Translations under genes and position numbers: made by a program
Assembly (NCBI RefSeq): GCF_021216675.1
Contig: NZ_CP086120.1
Coordinates: 4,338,501 to 4,402,500 of the forward strand
Direction: 5' to 3'
Origin: Streptomyces gobiensis
GTDB lineage: Bacteria > Actinomycetota > Actinomycetes > Streptomycetales > Streptomycetaceae
Length of the DNA stretch: 64,000 nt
The notes under the pieces: generated by a model
Told to the model about the DNA's origin: nothing
Databases searched by the model: none
What the model saw: only the letters and a program-made list of their open reading frames with translations
Part shown: one piece after another, positions 26,802 through 35,271 of the stretch
Numbering within the stretch: position 1 is the first letter of the stretch
How the letters are laid out: every line of letters begins with the position of its first letter

Positions 26802-27902
26802 GTGAACGACTCACCCTGGGGGGCGACCCCGAGTCCCGGACGCTGGGGTCCTCCCGATCAGGGACCTGCGCCGTTGGCGGGTTCCGGGTACGGCGTCGGC
26901 GATCCGGCGCATAGGGCGCATAGGGCGCAAACTGAGCCTATGCCCATCGTGCCCGGTGCCGACGGCGGTGATCAGGAGAACCGCGACGGTCATGACGACG
27001 GTCATCGGCTGAACGGCCCGTTCTTCCGGGACGAGCGCCCCGGCCCGCCCGAGCCGCTCGCCCCGCACCCGCCTGCCTCCGGGAAGAAGTCGGCGGGCCG
27101 TGATCTGCGCGCAGCCGTGGGGGTCGGTGCCGGTCTGGGCGCCGTCATCCTCGCCTCGCTCTTCCTCCGCAAGGAGATCTTCGTCGGCGTGATAGCGGTC
27201 GCCGTCGTGGTGGGCCTGTGGGAGCTGACCACACAGCTCGCCAAGCGCAAGCAGATCCGGGTACCGCTGGTGCCCCTCGCGATCGGCGGCGCGGCGATGG
27301 TCATCGCCGGATATGTCCGCGGAGCCGAGGGCGCCTGGGTGGCGATGGCACTCACCACGCTCGCCGTACTGGTCTGGCGGATGACGGAGCCGCCCGAAGA
27401 CTATCTGCGGGATGTCACCGCGGGGGTCTTCGCCGCCTTCTACGTCCCCTTCCTCGCGACCTTCGTAGCGCTGATGCTCGCCGCGGACGACGGCGCCTGG
27501 CGGGTGCTGACCTTTCTGCTGCTGACCGTGGTCAGTGACACCGGTGCGTATGCGGTCGGCTGGAAGTTCGGCAAGCACAAGCTCGCTCCGCGGATCAGCC
27601 CCGGCAAGACCCGGGAGGGACTGCTGGGCGCGATCACCTTCTCGATGGCCGCGGGCGCACTGTGCCTGCACTTCCTGATCGACGGGGGCACCTGGTGGCA
27701 GGGCCTGCTGCTGGGCCTCGCGGTCGCGGCCAGCGCGACGCTGGGCGACCTCGGCGAGTCCATGATCAAGCGGGACCTCGGCATCAAGGACATGGGCTCA
27801 CTGCTGCCGGGCCATGGCGGGATCATGGACCGGCTCGACTCGCTGCTGCCGACGGCCCCGGTGGTGTGGCTACTGCTGGTGATCTTCGTCGGCGCGGGTT
27901 AG
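26802..27902 (+). CDS. cdsA: Phosphatidate cytidylyltransferase
   Basis: Integral membrane enzyme that makes CDP-diacylglycerol from phosphatidate and CTP for phospholipid synthesis. The first 100 residues are a hydrophilic extension rich in Pro, Gly and Asp, with a 9-bp repeat (26906-26929) giving AHRAHRA. Then follow about eight membrane helices and the C-terminal signature SMIKRDLGIKDMG..LPGHGGIMDRLDS. GTG start; 366 residues. Confidence 0.95.
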   Translation: MNDSPWGATPSPGRWGPPDQGPAPLAGSGYGVGDPAHRAHRAQTEPMPIVPGADGGDQENRDGHDDGHRLNGPFFRDERPGPPEPLAPHPPASGKKSAGRDLRAAVGVGAGLGAVILASLFLRKEIFVGVIAVAVVVGLWELTTQLAKRKQIRVPLVPLAIGGAAMVIAGYVRGAEGAWVAMALTTLAVLVWRMTEPPEDYLRDVTAGVFAAFYVPFLATFVALMLAADDGAWRVLTFLLLTVVSDTGAYAVGWKFGKHKLAPRISPGKTREGLLGAITFSMAAGALCLHFLIDGGTWWQGLLLGLAVAASATLGDLGESMIKRDLGIKDMGSLLPGHGGIMDRLDSLLPTAPVVWLLLVIFVGAG

Positions 27903-28068
27903 GGCGTGCCGTTACCCTGGAAGGGCTTACCGCGCTGGCGGTGAGCTCTTTTCCTGCCCCGCGGCTGCGGGGATGGTCCCGTGAGGTCTCCGGGTGCTGG
28001 CATCGCCTTGCCCTCGGCCCCGCAACAGCGGGGATCACCTGACCTCGTCGCAATGAGGAGTTTCCGCT

Positions 28069-29181
28069 ATGGCACCGCCCGCCCCAGGCGTGCTCACCTT
28101 CGCAGCGCCACGCGGAGCCAAGAAGCCACCGCGCCACCTTGCCGATCTCAGCCCCGCCGAGCGCCGGGAGGCGGTCGCCGCGATCGGCGAGAAGCCGTTC
28201 CGTGCCAAGCAGCTGTCCCAGCACTACTTCGCCCGGTACGCACATGACCCGGCGCAGTGGACGGACATTCCCGCTGCCGCCCGCGAGAAGCTCGCGGCGG
28301 AGCTGCTGCCCGAGCTGATGAGCGTGGTGCGGCATATCTCGTGTGACGACGACACCACCCGCAAGACCCTGTGGCGGCTGCACGACGGGACGCTGGTGGA
28401 GTCCGTGCTGATGCGGTATCCGGACCGGGTCACCATGTGTATCTCCTCGCAGGCGGGCTGCGGTATGAACTGCCCCTTCTGTGCCACCGGGCAGGCGGGT
28501 CTGGACCGTAATCTGTCCACCGCTGAGATCGTCCACCAGATCGTCGACGGCATGCGCGCCCTGCGCGATGGCGAGGTCCCCGGGGGCCCGGCCAGGCTCT
28601 CCAACATCGTCTTCATGGGCATGGGCGAGCCGCTGGCGAACTACAACCGTGTGGTCGGTGCCATCCGCCGCCTCACCGACCCGGAGCCGGACGGTGTCGG
28701 CATCTCGCAGCGGGGGGTCACGGTCTCTACGGTCGGCCTCGTTCCGGCGATGCTGCGCTTCGCCGACGAGGGTTTCAAGTGCCGTCTCGCGGTCTCCCTG
28801 CACGCCCCCGACGATGAGCTGCGCGACACCCTCGTCCCGGTCAACACCCGCTGGAAGGTCCGCGAGGTGCTGGACGCGGCCTGGGAGTACGCGGCCAAGT
28901 CCGGTCGCCGGATCTCCATCGAGTACGCGTTGATCAGGGACATCAATGACCAGGCCTGGCGCGCCGATCTGCTCGGGCGGCTCCTCAAGGGCAAGCGGGT
29001 GCACGTCAATCTGATCCCGCTCAATCCGACCCCCGGCTCCAAGTGGACGGCCTCCCGCCCGGAGGACGAGGCCGAGTTCGTACGGGCCCTGGCATCGCAC
29101 GGAGTGCCGGTCACCGTCCGGGACACCCGGGGCCAGGAGATCGACGGAGCCTGCGGTCAGCTCGCGGCGACCGAGCGCTGA
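28069..29181 (+). CDS. rlmN: Dual-specificity 23S rRNA/tRNA methyltransferase RlmN
   Basis: Radical SAM enzyme that methylates A2503 of 23S rRNA and A37 of some tRNAs at C2. The 4Fe-4S motif CGMNCPFC (three cysteines) follows VTMCISSQAG, and NIVFMGMGEPLANYNRV and GVTVSTVGLVPAMLRFA are family motifs. The mechanistic cysteine near the end is in DGACGQLA. It has 370 residues with AGGAG before the ATG. Confidence 0.96.
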   Translation: MAPPAPGVLTFAAPRGAKKPPRHLADLSPAERREAVAAIGEKPFRAKQLSQHYFARYAHDPAQWTDIPAAAREKLAAELLPELMSVVRHISCDDDTTRKTLWRLHDGTLVESVLMRYPDRVTMCISSQAGCGMNCPFCATGQAGLDRNLSTAEIVHQIVDGMRALRDGEVPGGPARLSNIVFMGMGEPLANYNRVVGAIRRLTDPEPDGVGISQRGVTVSTVGLVPAMLRFADEGFKCRLAVSLHAPDDELRDTLVPVNTRWKVREVLDAAWEYAAKSGRRISIEYALIRDINDQAWRADLLGRLLKGKRVHVNLIPLNPTPGSKWTASRPEDEAEFVRALASHGVPVTVRDTRGQEIDGACGQLAATER

Positions 29182-29246
29182 GCCGCGCTGCCGCCGACTG
29201 GTATCGTTCGCCCGTACGAACAACCGAACGAATAACCAAACACCGT

Positions 29247-29349
29247 TGACAGGGGAGCGCGAGCAGCGCTGAGAGTGCGGAACCGCTCGGAGAGCGGAGA
29301 CAGCCGCAGACCCTCGAACCTGATCCGGTTAGTACCGGCGTAGGGAGTC
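29247..29349 (+). ncRNA. TPP riboswitch (thi box)
   Basis: The conserved blocks of the thiamine pyrophosphate riboswitch are in order: ACAGGGGAGC at about 29249, GCTGAGAGTGCGG at 29268-29280, and ACCTGATCCGGTTAGTACCG at 29318-29337, ending GCGTAGGGAG. The GGGAG at 29343-29347, which would be the thiB ribosome-binding site, lies inside the 3' end, so TPP binding probably blocks translation start of thiB. Confidence 0.93.
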
Positions 29350-29358
29350 CAGCACCAT

Positions 29359-30438
29359 ATGAACACCAGCTTTCGGCGTGCCGTCGGCATCGCCGTTCTC
29401 AGTACGCTCGGCGCCGCAGCGCTTGCCGCCTGCGGTAGCCCGGAGGCCTCCAAGGAGGCGTCGAAGACCGTCACCCTGGTCACCCATGACTCCTTCGAAG
29501 TCTCCGAAGAGGTACTGAAGGAGTTCACCAAGGAGACCGGTTACCAGGTCAAGGTGTTGCGTGGCGGCGACGCCGGATCGGCCGTGAACCAGGCGATCCT
29601 CAGCAAGGGCAACCCACGCGGCGATGTCTTCTTCGGCGTTGACAACACCATGCTCTCCCGCGCCCTCGACGCGGAGCTGTTCACCCCGTACGAGGCCAAG
29701 GGGCTGGCCAAGGTCCCCGAGGAGTTCCAGCTCGACGCGGCCAAGCACCGGGTGACCCCCATCGACACCGGCGATGTCTGCGTCAACTACGACCGGAAGT
29801 ACTTCGCCGACAAGAAGCTGGACCCGCCGCAGACCCTCGATGACCTGATCAAGCCGGCGTACAAGAACCTCCTGGTCACCGAGAACGCCGCCACCTCCTC
29901 GCCCGGCCTGGCCTTCCTGCTGGCCACCGTTGGCCGGTACGGCGAAGATGGCTGGCAGGACTACTGGAAGAAGCTCAAGGCCAATGGCGTCGACATGGTC
30001 GACGGCTGGGAGCAGGCCTACGACGACCGCTTCACCGGCTCCGCCGGAGGCAAGAAGAACGGCGACCGGCCGCTCGTTGTCTCCTACGCCACCAGCCCGC
30101 CTGCCGAGGTGTTCTACGGCGGCGGCAAGAACCCCGAGCAGGCCCCCACCGGCGTCTCCACGGGCACCTGCTTCCAGCAGATCGAGTTCGCCGGACTGCT
30201 CGACGGCGCCAAGAACGACAAGGGCGGCAAGGAACTCCTGGACTTCCTGCTCAGCAAGGCCTTCCAGGAGGACATGCCGCTCAAGATGTTCGTCAACCCG
30301 GTCCGGGACGACGCCCAGCTGCCTGAGGTCTTCACCAAGTACGGCGAGCGGATCGCCGACCCGCACAACGTCGCCCCGGAGAGGATCGCGCAGCACCGGG
30401 AGCAGTGGGTCAAGCAGTGGTCCTCGCTGGTGAAGTAA
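29359..30438 (+). CDS. thiB: Thiamine ABC transporter substrate-binding lipoprotein
   Basis: Extracellular binding protein for thiamine or its phosphates. It has 359 residues with a lipoprotein signal ending in LAAC (Cys at about residue 25). The mature part resembles the ThiB/Fe3+-binding group: VTLVTHDSFEVSEEVLKEF, NPRGDVFFGVDNTML and YDRKYFADKKL. The TPP riboswitch before it and the permease and ATPase after it make the substrate assignment firm. Confidence 0.93.
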   Translation: MNTSFRRAVGIAVLSTLGAAALAACGSPEASKEASKTVTLVTHDSFEVSEEVLKEFTKETGYQVKVLRGGDAGSAVNQAILSKGNPRGDVFFGVDNTMLSRALDAELFTPYEAKGLAKVPEEFQLDAAKHRVTPIDTGDVCVNYDRKYFADKKLDPPQTLDDLIKPAYKNLLVTENAATSSPGLAFLLATVGRYGEDGWQDYWKKLKANGVDMVDGWEQAYDDRFTGSAGGKKNGDRPLVVSYATSPPAEVFYGGGKNPEQAPTGVSTGTCFQQIEFAGLLDGAKNDKGGKELLDFLLSKAFQEDMPLKMFVNPVRDDAQLPEVFTKYGERIADPHNVAPERIAQHREQWVKQWSSLVK

Positions 30439-30464
30439 GCCCGCCCAAGGAGCCTCAGAAGAGC

Positions 30465-32114
30465 GTGGCCGGGCGCGCTACCGCGGTGCGGCTGGGCCTG
30501 ATGGCCGTGCCCATCGCGTTCTTCGCGCTCTTCTTCGGCTATCCGGTGGCCGCCATCGTCTCCCGTGGGCTGCGCGATGGCGGCCAGTGGCAGCTCGCCC
30601 GTCTCGGCGAGGTGCTGGCCGCCCCGGAGACCGGACAGGTCATCTGGTTCACCGTCTGGCAGGCGGTGGCATCGACCGTGCTGACCCTGGCCATCGCACT
30701 GCCCAGCGCATATGTCTTCGCCCGCTTCGACTTCCCCGGCAAGCACCTGCTGCGCGCCGTGGTCACCGTGCCGTTCGTCCTGCCGACCGTAGTTGTCGGC
30801 TCGGCGTTCCTCGGGCTGCTCGGCCGTGGCGGAGTGCTGGACCAGGCGTGGGGCGTCCGGCTGGACACCGGCGTCTGGGCGATCCTGCTCGCCCATGTCT
30901 TCTTCAACTACGCCGTGGTCATACGGACCGTGGGGGGCCTGTGGGGCCAGCTCGACCCACGTCAGGAGGAAGCCGCCCGGGTGCTCGGCGCGAGCCGCTT
31001 CACCGCTTGGCGGCGGGTGACACTGCCCGCCCTGGCACCAGCGGTGGCCGCGGCCGCACTGATGGTCTTCCTCTTCACCTTCACCTCCTTCGGCATCATC
31101 CAGATCCTGGGCGGTGCCCGCTACGCCACGCTGGAGGTGGAGATCTACCGGCAGACCGCCCAGTTCCTCGATCTGCCGACCGCCGCGGTGCTCACCCTGT
31201 TGCAGTTCGCCGCGGTCGGCTGTCTGCTGGGGGTGCACGCCTGGACCGTACGCAGACGGGAAGCCGCCCTGCGGCTCGTCGACGCCGCCCACACCTCCCG
31301 CCGCCCCCGGGGCGCCGGACAGTGGGCGCTGCTGTGGTCCCAACTGGCCGTGATGGCGCTGCTGATACTGCTGCCGCTCGCCGGGCTGGCCGAGCGCTCA
31401 CTCGCCGGGCCCGACGGCTACGGCTTCGCCTTCTACCGTGCGCTCCAGGCTCCGCCCGGCGCCGGCAGCACCTTCGTGGTCGCCCCGGTGGCGGCGATCG
31501 GCAACTCCCTGGCGTACGCCGCCGTCGCCACCCTGATCGCCCTGGTCGTCGGCGGACTGGCGGCCGCCGCCCTCACGCGACGGACAGGCCGCTTTGTGCG
31601 GGGCTTCGACGCCCTGCTGATGCTGCCGCTGGGCACCTCCGCGGTGACGGTCGGCTTCGGCTTCCTCATCGCGCTCGACGAACCACCCCTCGATCTGCGC
31701 TCCTCCTGGATTCTGGTGCCGCTCGCCCAGGCGCTGGTCGGGGTGCCCTTTGTCATACGCACCATGCTGCCGGTGCTGCGTGCCGTGGACGACCGGCTGC
31801 GGGAGGCCGCCGCCGTGCTCGGCGCCTCGCCGCTGCGCGCCTGGCGTGAGGTGGACCTGCCGCTGGTGCGCCGGGCGCTGCTGATCGCGGCGGGCTTCGC
31901 CTTCGCCGTATCGCTGGGCGAGTTCGGCGCCACCGTCTTTATCGCCCGCCCTGATGCCCCGACCCTGCCGGTCGCCGTGGAGCGCTTCCTCGGCCGGGCC
32001 GGGGAACTCAACTACGGGCAGGCGATGGCCTTGAGCACGATCCTCATGCTGGTGTGCGCGGTAACCCTGCTGGCGCTGGAGCGTGTCCGCACCAACCGCT
32101 CGGGAGAGTTCTAG
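30465..32114 (+). CDS. thiP: Thiamine ABC transporter permease, fused two-domain
   Basis: Inner-membrane permease of about 549 residues made of two homologous permease halves, each with the EAA loop contacting the ATPase: EEAARVLGASRFTAWRRVTLP near 190 and EAAAVLGASPLRAWREVDLP near 455. About twelve membrane helices are visible. GTG at 30465 follows AAGGAG by 12 bases; earlier in-frame GTGs at 30405 and 30417 would overlap thiB. The stop abuts the thiQ ATG. Confidence 0.92.
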   Translation: MAGRATAVRLGLMAVPIAFFALFFGYPVAAIVSRGLRDGGQWQLARLGEVLAAPETGQVIWFTVWQAVASTVLTLAIALPSAYVFARFDFPGKHLLRAVVTVPFVLPTVVVGSAFLGLLGRGGVLDQAWGVRLDTGVWAILLAHVFFNYAVVIRTVGGLWGQLDPRQEEAARVLGASRFTAWRRVTLPALAPAVAAAALMVFLFTFTSFGIIQILGGARYATLEVEIYRQTAQFLDLPTAAVLTLLQFAAVGCLLGVHAWTVRRREAALRLVDAAHTSRRPRGAGQWALLWSQLAVMALLILLPLAGLAERSLAGPDGYGFAFYRALQAPPGAGSTFVVAPVAAIGNSLAYAAVATLIALVVGGLAAAALTRRTGRFVRGFDALLMLPLGTSAVTVGFGFLIALDEPPLDLRSSWILVPLAQALVGVPFVIRTMLPVLRAVDDRLREAAAVLGASPLRAWREVDLPLVRRALLIAAGFAFAVSLGEFGATVFIARPDAPTLPVAVERFLGRAGELNYGQAMALSTILMLVCAVTLLALERVRTNRSGEF

Positions 32115-33146
32115 ATGGCTTCCCTTCAACTGGACTCCGTCACCGTCTGCTTCGGCGAGCGGGCCGTGCTCGACTCCGTGGAGCTGACGGTCGAGGAGCG
32201 GGAGATCGTCTGTGTGCTGGGGCCCAGCGGCAGCGGCAAGTCCACTCTGCTGCGGGTGGTCGCCGGGCTGCAGCACACCGACGCCGGGCGGGTGCTGCTC
32301 GCGGGCCGCGATCAGACCGGGGTGCCCGCACACCGTCGCGGGCTGGGACTGATGTTCCAGGACCACCAGCTTTTCCCGCAGCGCGATGTCGCGGGCAATG
32401 TCGCCTTCGGGCTGCGGATGCGGGGCGTGGACCGGGTACAGCGGGAGCAGCGGGTCGCCGGGCTGCTCGACCTCGTCGGGCTGCCCGGCGCCCAACGCCG
32501 CGCCATCACCTCCCTCTCGGGCGGGGAGCAGCAGCGCGTCGCGCTGGCCCGGGCGCTCGCCCCGGAGCCTCGGCTGCTGATGCTCGACGAGCCTCTCGGC
32601 CAGCTCGACCGCAGCCTGCGTGAGCGGCTCGTCCTTGAACTGCGCCAGCTTTTCTCCGAGTTGGGCACTACGGTGCTGGCCGTCACCCACGATCAGGGCG
32701 AGGCCTTCGCTCTCGCCGACCGGGTGGTCGTCATGCGCGATGGCCGGATCGCCCAGACCGGTACTCCGCTGGAGGTGTGGCAGCGCCCCGCCTCGGAATT
32801 TGTGGCCCGTTTCCTCGGCTTCGACAATGTCGCCCCGGCGACGGTCCGGGGTGAGACAGCCGAGACCCCCTGGGGCAAGGTGCCGCTCCCGCTGGGCCTT
32901 CCCGAGGGCCCCTGTGCGCTGCTGGTCCGTCCGGCCGGAGTCCAGCTGACGGCCCCCTCCGATGGGCTGCGCTGCACGGTGCGGGCGCGTACCTTCCGTG
33001 GTGACCATGTGACCCTGCTGCTTCAGCCCGAGCAGGGCCCTCAACTGGAGGCGGCCTGCCCGCTCCACCACGCCCCGGACCCGGGCGAGGCGGTCGGCGT
33101 GGCCTTCGACCCGTCAGAGGTCGTCCGTCTCGCCCCCGAGACATAA
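32115..33146 (+). CDS. thiQ: Thiamine ABC transporter ATP-binding protein
   Basis: ATPase of the thiamine importer. It has Walker A GPSGSGKSTLL, Q-loop MFQDHQLFPQRDV, signature LSGGEQQRVALARAL, Walker B LLMLDEPL, and H-loop AVTHDQ. After residue 240 it has a TOBE-like regulatory domain (APATVRGETAE to the end), giving 343 residues, longer than the E. coli ThiQ. It begins immediately after the thiP stop, so thiBPQ is one operon. Confidence 0.92.
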   Translation: MASLQLDSVTVCFGERAVLDSVELTVEEREIVCVLGPSGSGKSTLLRVVAGLQHTDAGRVLLAGRDQTGVPAHRRGLGLMFQDHQLFPQRDVAGNVAFGLRMRGVDRVQREQRVAGLLDLVGLPGAQRRAITSLSGGEQQRVALARALAPEPRLLMLDEPLGQLDRSLRERLVLELRQLFSELGTTVLAVTHDQGEAFALADRVVVMRDGRIAQTGTPLEVWQRPASEFVARFLGFDNVAPATVRGETAETPWGKVPLPLGLPEGPCALLVRPAGVQLTAPSDGLRCTVRARTFRGDHVTLLLQPEQGPQLEAACPLHHAPDPGEAVGVAFDPSEVVRLAPET

Positions 33147-33167
33147 CCGCCCCGCCCCGGCACGGCT

Positions 33168-34316
33168 TCAGGTGGTCAGGGGAAGGGCCGCCAGCTTGGC
33201 GATGAGCCAGGTCAGGGGCGCCAGGGCGGTCACCACGGCGACCAGCCGCAGCGCGGCGGCGCCGCGCAGCAGCGACTTGGGCGCACCCATCCGCAGCAGC
33301 GCTGCCCTGGCTGATTCCCGGGCCGTACGGGACTCCGCCGCCGCGGTCAGCACGCTGGCGATGGCACACGTCAGCACCACGGCGGCGCCGAGCGCGGTGA
33401 GGGGGCCGAAGAGGCGGGCGTCGCCGTAGAGATGGAAGGCGGCGATGCCCCCGGAGACCACCGCGCAGAGGACGCCGAGTGGATGGCCAACGCGCTGCGC
33501 GTCCTCCTGGAGGAGCCGCCCGGCGAGCAGCCGCATCGCACCGGGCCGTCCGGCGGCGAGGAGCCGCCCGACCAGATGGGTGAGCCCGGGCCCGGCCAGC
33601 ACCAGGCCGAGGGCGGTCAGCAGCCAGCCGTTCATGATCCCCAGGGCCAGGCCGCCCCCGGAGCCGGGCAGCGGCACCAGTTCCCCGTCACCGCGGCTGG
33701 CATACGTCTCGATGGCGAGCCCGGCGGCGGTGAGCGCGGCGCCCCAGGGGAGCCCGGTGGGGGTGGGCGCGGCCGGTGTCTCGGCGGCGAGGGAGGGGGC
33801 GGCGTGCTTCCGGGACCGTAGGGCGAGGGCGCTCGCACCCGCCGCCACCCCCGGCAGCAGCATCAGCAGGGTCAGCGCGGCCGGCACCGGCAGCGGCTGG
33901 CCGGCGGCGAGCAGTCCGGCCGCCGAGCCGTCGAACGGCATCCCGGAGACATCGCCGCGCAGATGGAGGAAGGTCAGCAGGGCGAGCGCGCTGCCCAGCA
34001 GGCAGGTGATGGCGGTGGAGATGGCGGCCAGCACCGGCAGCCCGGCGGGCCCGATCCCGGCGGCGTCCAGCCCGGGCCGTTGGCGGGTGCCCGGCTCCAT
34101 ACGGGCGACGGAGACGGCCAGTTGCACGGTGGCGACGAGCGGGATGAGGCACCACAGCAGCCGGGGGACGGCGGCGTTGGAGTCGCCGGGGTGTTCCATC
34201 GCGTACCCGAGGGCGCTGAGCAGGAGGAAGCCGACACCGCCCGCCGCTACGGCGACCAGCAGCCGCCGCAGCAGTACGAGGGGGTGCGAGCCACGGATCA
34301 GACGGAGAGCGAGCAC
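33168..34316 (-). CDS. ABC transporter permease, FtsX/MacB-like
   Basis: Membrane protein of 382 residues with about eight to ten hydrophobic helices and long loops, lacking EAA motifs; this layout matches FtsX-like export or lipoprotein-type permeases. It overlaps by 19 bases the preceding ATPase gene, its evident partner. The substrate is unknown. It converges with thiQ with a 21-base gap. Confidence 0.75.
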   Translation of the reverse strand: MLALRLIRGSHPLVLLRRLLVAVAAGGVGFLLLSALGYAMEHPGDSNAAVPRLLWCLIPLVATVQLAVSVARMEPGTRQRPGLDAAGIGPAGLPVLAAISTAITCLLGSALALLTFLHLRGDVSGMPFDGSAAGLLAAGQPLPVPAALTLLMLLPGVAAGASALALRSRKHAAPSLAAETPAAPTPTGLPWGAALTAAGLAIETYASRGDGELVPLPGSGGGLALGIMNGWLLTALGLVLAGPGLTHLVGRLLAAGRPGAMRLLAGRLLQEDAQRVGHPLGVLCAVVSGGIAAFHLYGDARLFGPLTALGAAVVLTCAIASVLTAAAESRTARESARAALLRMGAPKSLLRGAAALRLVAVVTALAPLTWLIAKLAALPLTT

Positions 34317-35041
34317 GTTGCTCTGTCCTCGGGGTCGGACTGCGGCGCCGCGTGGGCGGAGGCGCGGCGGCCGTCGGCCATGGTGATGGTGCGGTCGGCG
34401 AGCGTCACGGCCTGGGAGTCATGGGTGGCGATGACGACCGTGATGCGGTGTGAGCGGGCCGCGGTGGTCAGGGTGCGCAGCGCCTGGACGCTGTCGTTCT
34501 GGTGCAGCGGCGCGGTTGGCTCATCGGCGAAGACCACCTGGGGTTCATGCACCAGCGCACGGGCGATGGCGATCCGTTGCCGCTGTGACTGCAGCAGCGT
34601 GCCCGGTTTCCTGCGGGCGCAGTCACCGACATCCAGCCGGTCCAGCCACTCCCGCGCGGTGCGCTGGGCGGCGCGGTGCCCGACACCGCTGAGCAGCAGT
34701 GGCAAGGCGGCGTTCTCCCAGGCGGTCAGCTCGGGGACCAGTTCGGGGACGCTGCCGATCCAGCCGAAGCGGTCCCGGCGCAGCCGCTCACGGGGGCTGG
34801 TGGCGAGGGTGTGTACCGGCATGCTGTTGAACCACACCTCGCCGCGCTGCGGCAGCAGCCGTCCGGACAGACAGCTCAGCAGGGTGGTTTTGCCGCAGCC
34901 ACGCGGCCCGTTGACGGAGAGGATCTCGCCCTCGCGGACGCCCAGCGAGATACCTAGCAGTGCGGGCGACCCGTTGTGCGCGTAATGCAGTCCCCGCGCC
35001 CAGAGCACATCGTTATCGGGTGGAGCCACCTTGGCCGACAC
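34298..35041 (-). CDS. ABC transporter ATPase with degenerate signature motif
   Basis: MacB/LolD-class ATPase of 247 residues. Walker A GPRGCGKTTLLS, Walker B VVFADEPTA and the switch histidine in IATHDSQ are intact. The signature region reads LLQSQRQRIAIARAL, with LSGGQ replaced by LQSQR, so Ser and both Gly of the usual motif are missing. Either ATP hydrolysis is weakened or the pair acts differently from ordinary transporters. It starts the two-gene operon with the permease. Confidence 0.8.
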   Translation of the reverse strand: MSAKVAPPDNDVLWARGLHYAHNGSPALLGISLGVREGEILSVNGPRGCGKTTLLSCLSGRLLPQRGEVWFNSMPVHTLATSPRERLRRDRFGWIGSVPELVPELTAWENAALPLLLSGVGHRAAQRTAREWLDRLDVGDCARRKPGTLLQSQRQRIAIARALVHEPQVVFADEPTAPLHQNDSVQALRTLTTAARSHRITVVIATHDSQAVTLADRTITMADGRRASAHAAPQSDPEDRATCSLSV

Positions 35042-35206
35042 CTCCGCTCACCTCCCCATACGCCTCCCCCTGGCGGGATGGTTGGAATGCAGAAATTCCA
35101 GGGGGCTCGGTCACTGCACGGTACGGACCATGGCGGTGGGAGTCGGGACTTCGGGCAAAGGCGCGGCGCAGGTTACTCCGTACGAGTGACATCGCTCCCC
35201 GGGAGG

Positions 35207-35251
35207 GGGACCGCATCGCGGTAGCGTTTGCGGCCACCGCGATACGGTCCC
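35207..35251 (-). terminator. Large hairpin after the class III aminotransferase gene
   Basis: GGGACCG-c-ATCGCGGT (35207-35222) pairs with ACCGCGAT-a-CGGTCCC (35236-35251): 15 paired bases and one mismatch, with a 13-base loop. It lies 21 bases after the end of the minus-strand aminotransferase gene and would end the Lrp-aminotransferase transcript. Confidence 0.7.
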
Positions 35252-35271
35252 TGCGCACCGCTGGGGAAGGC

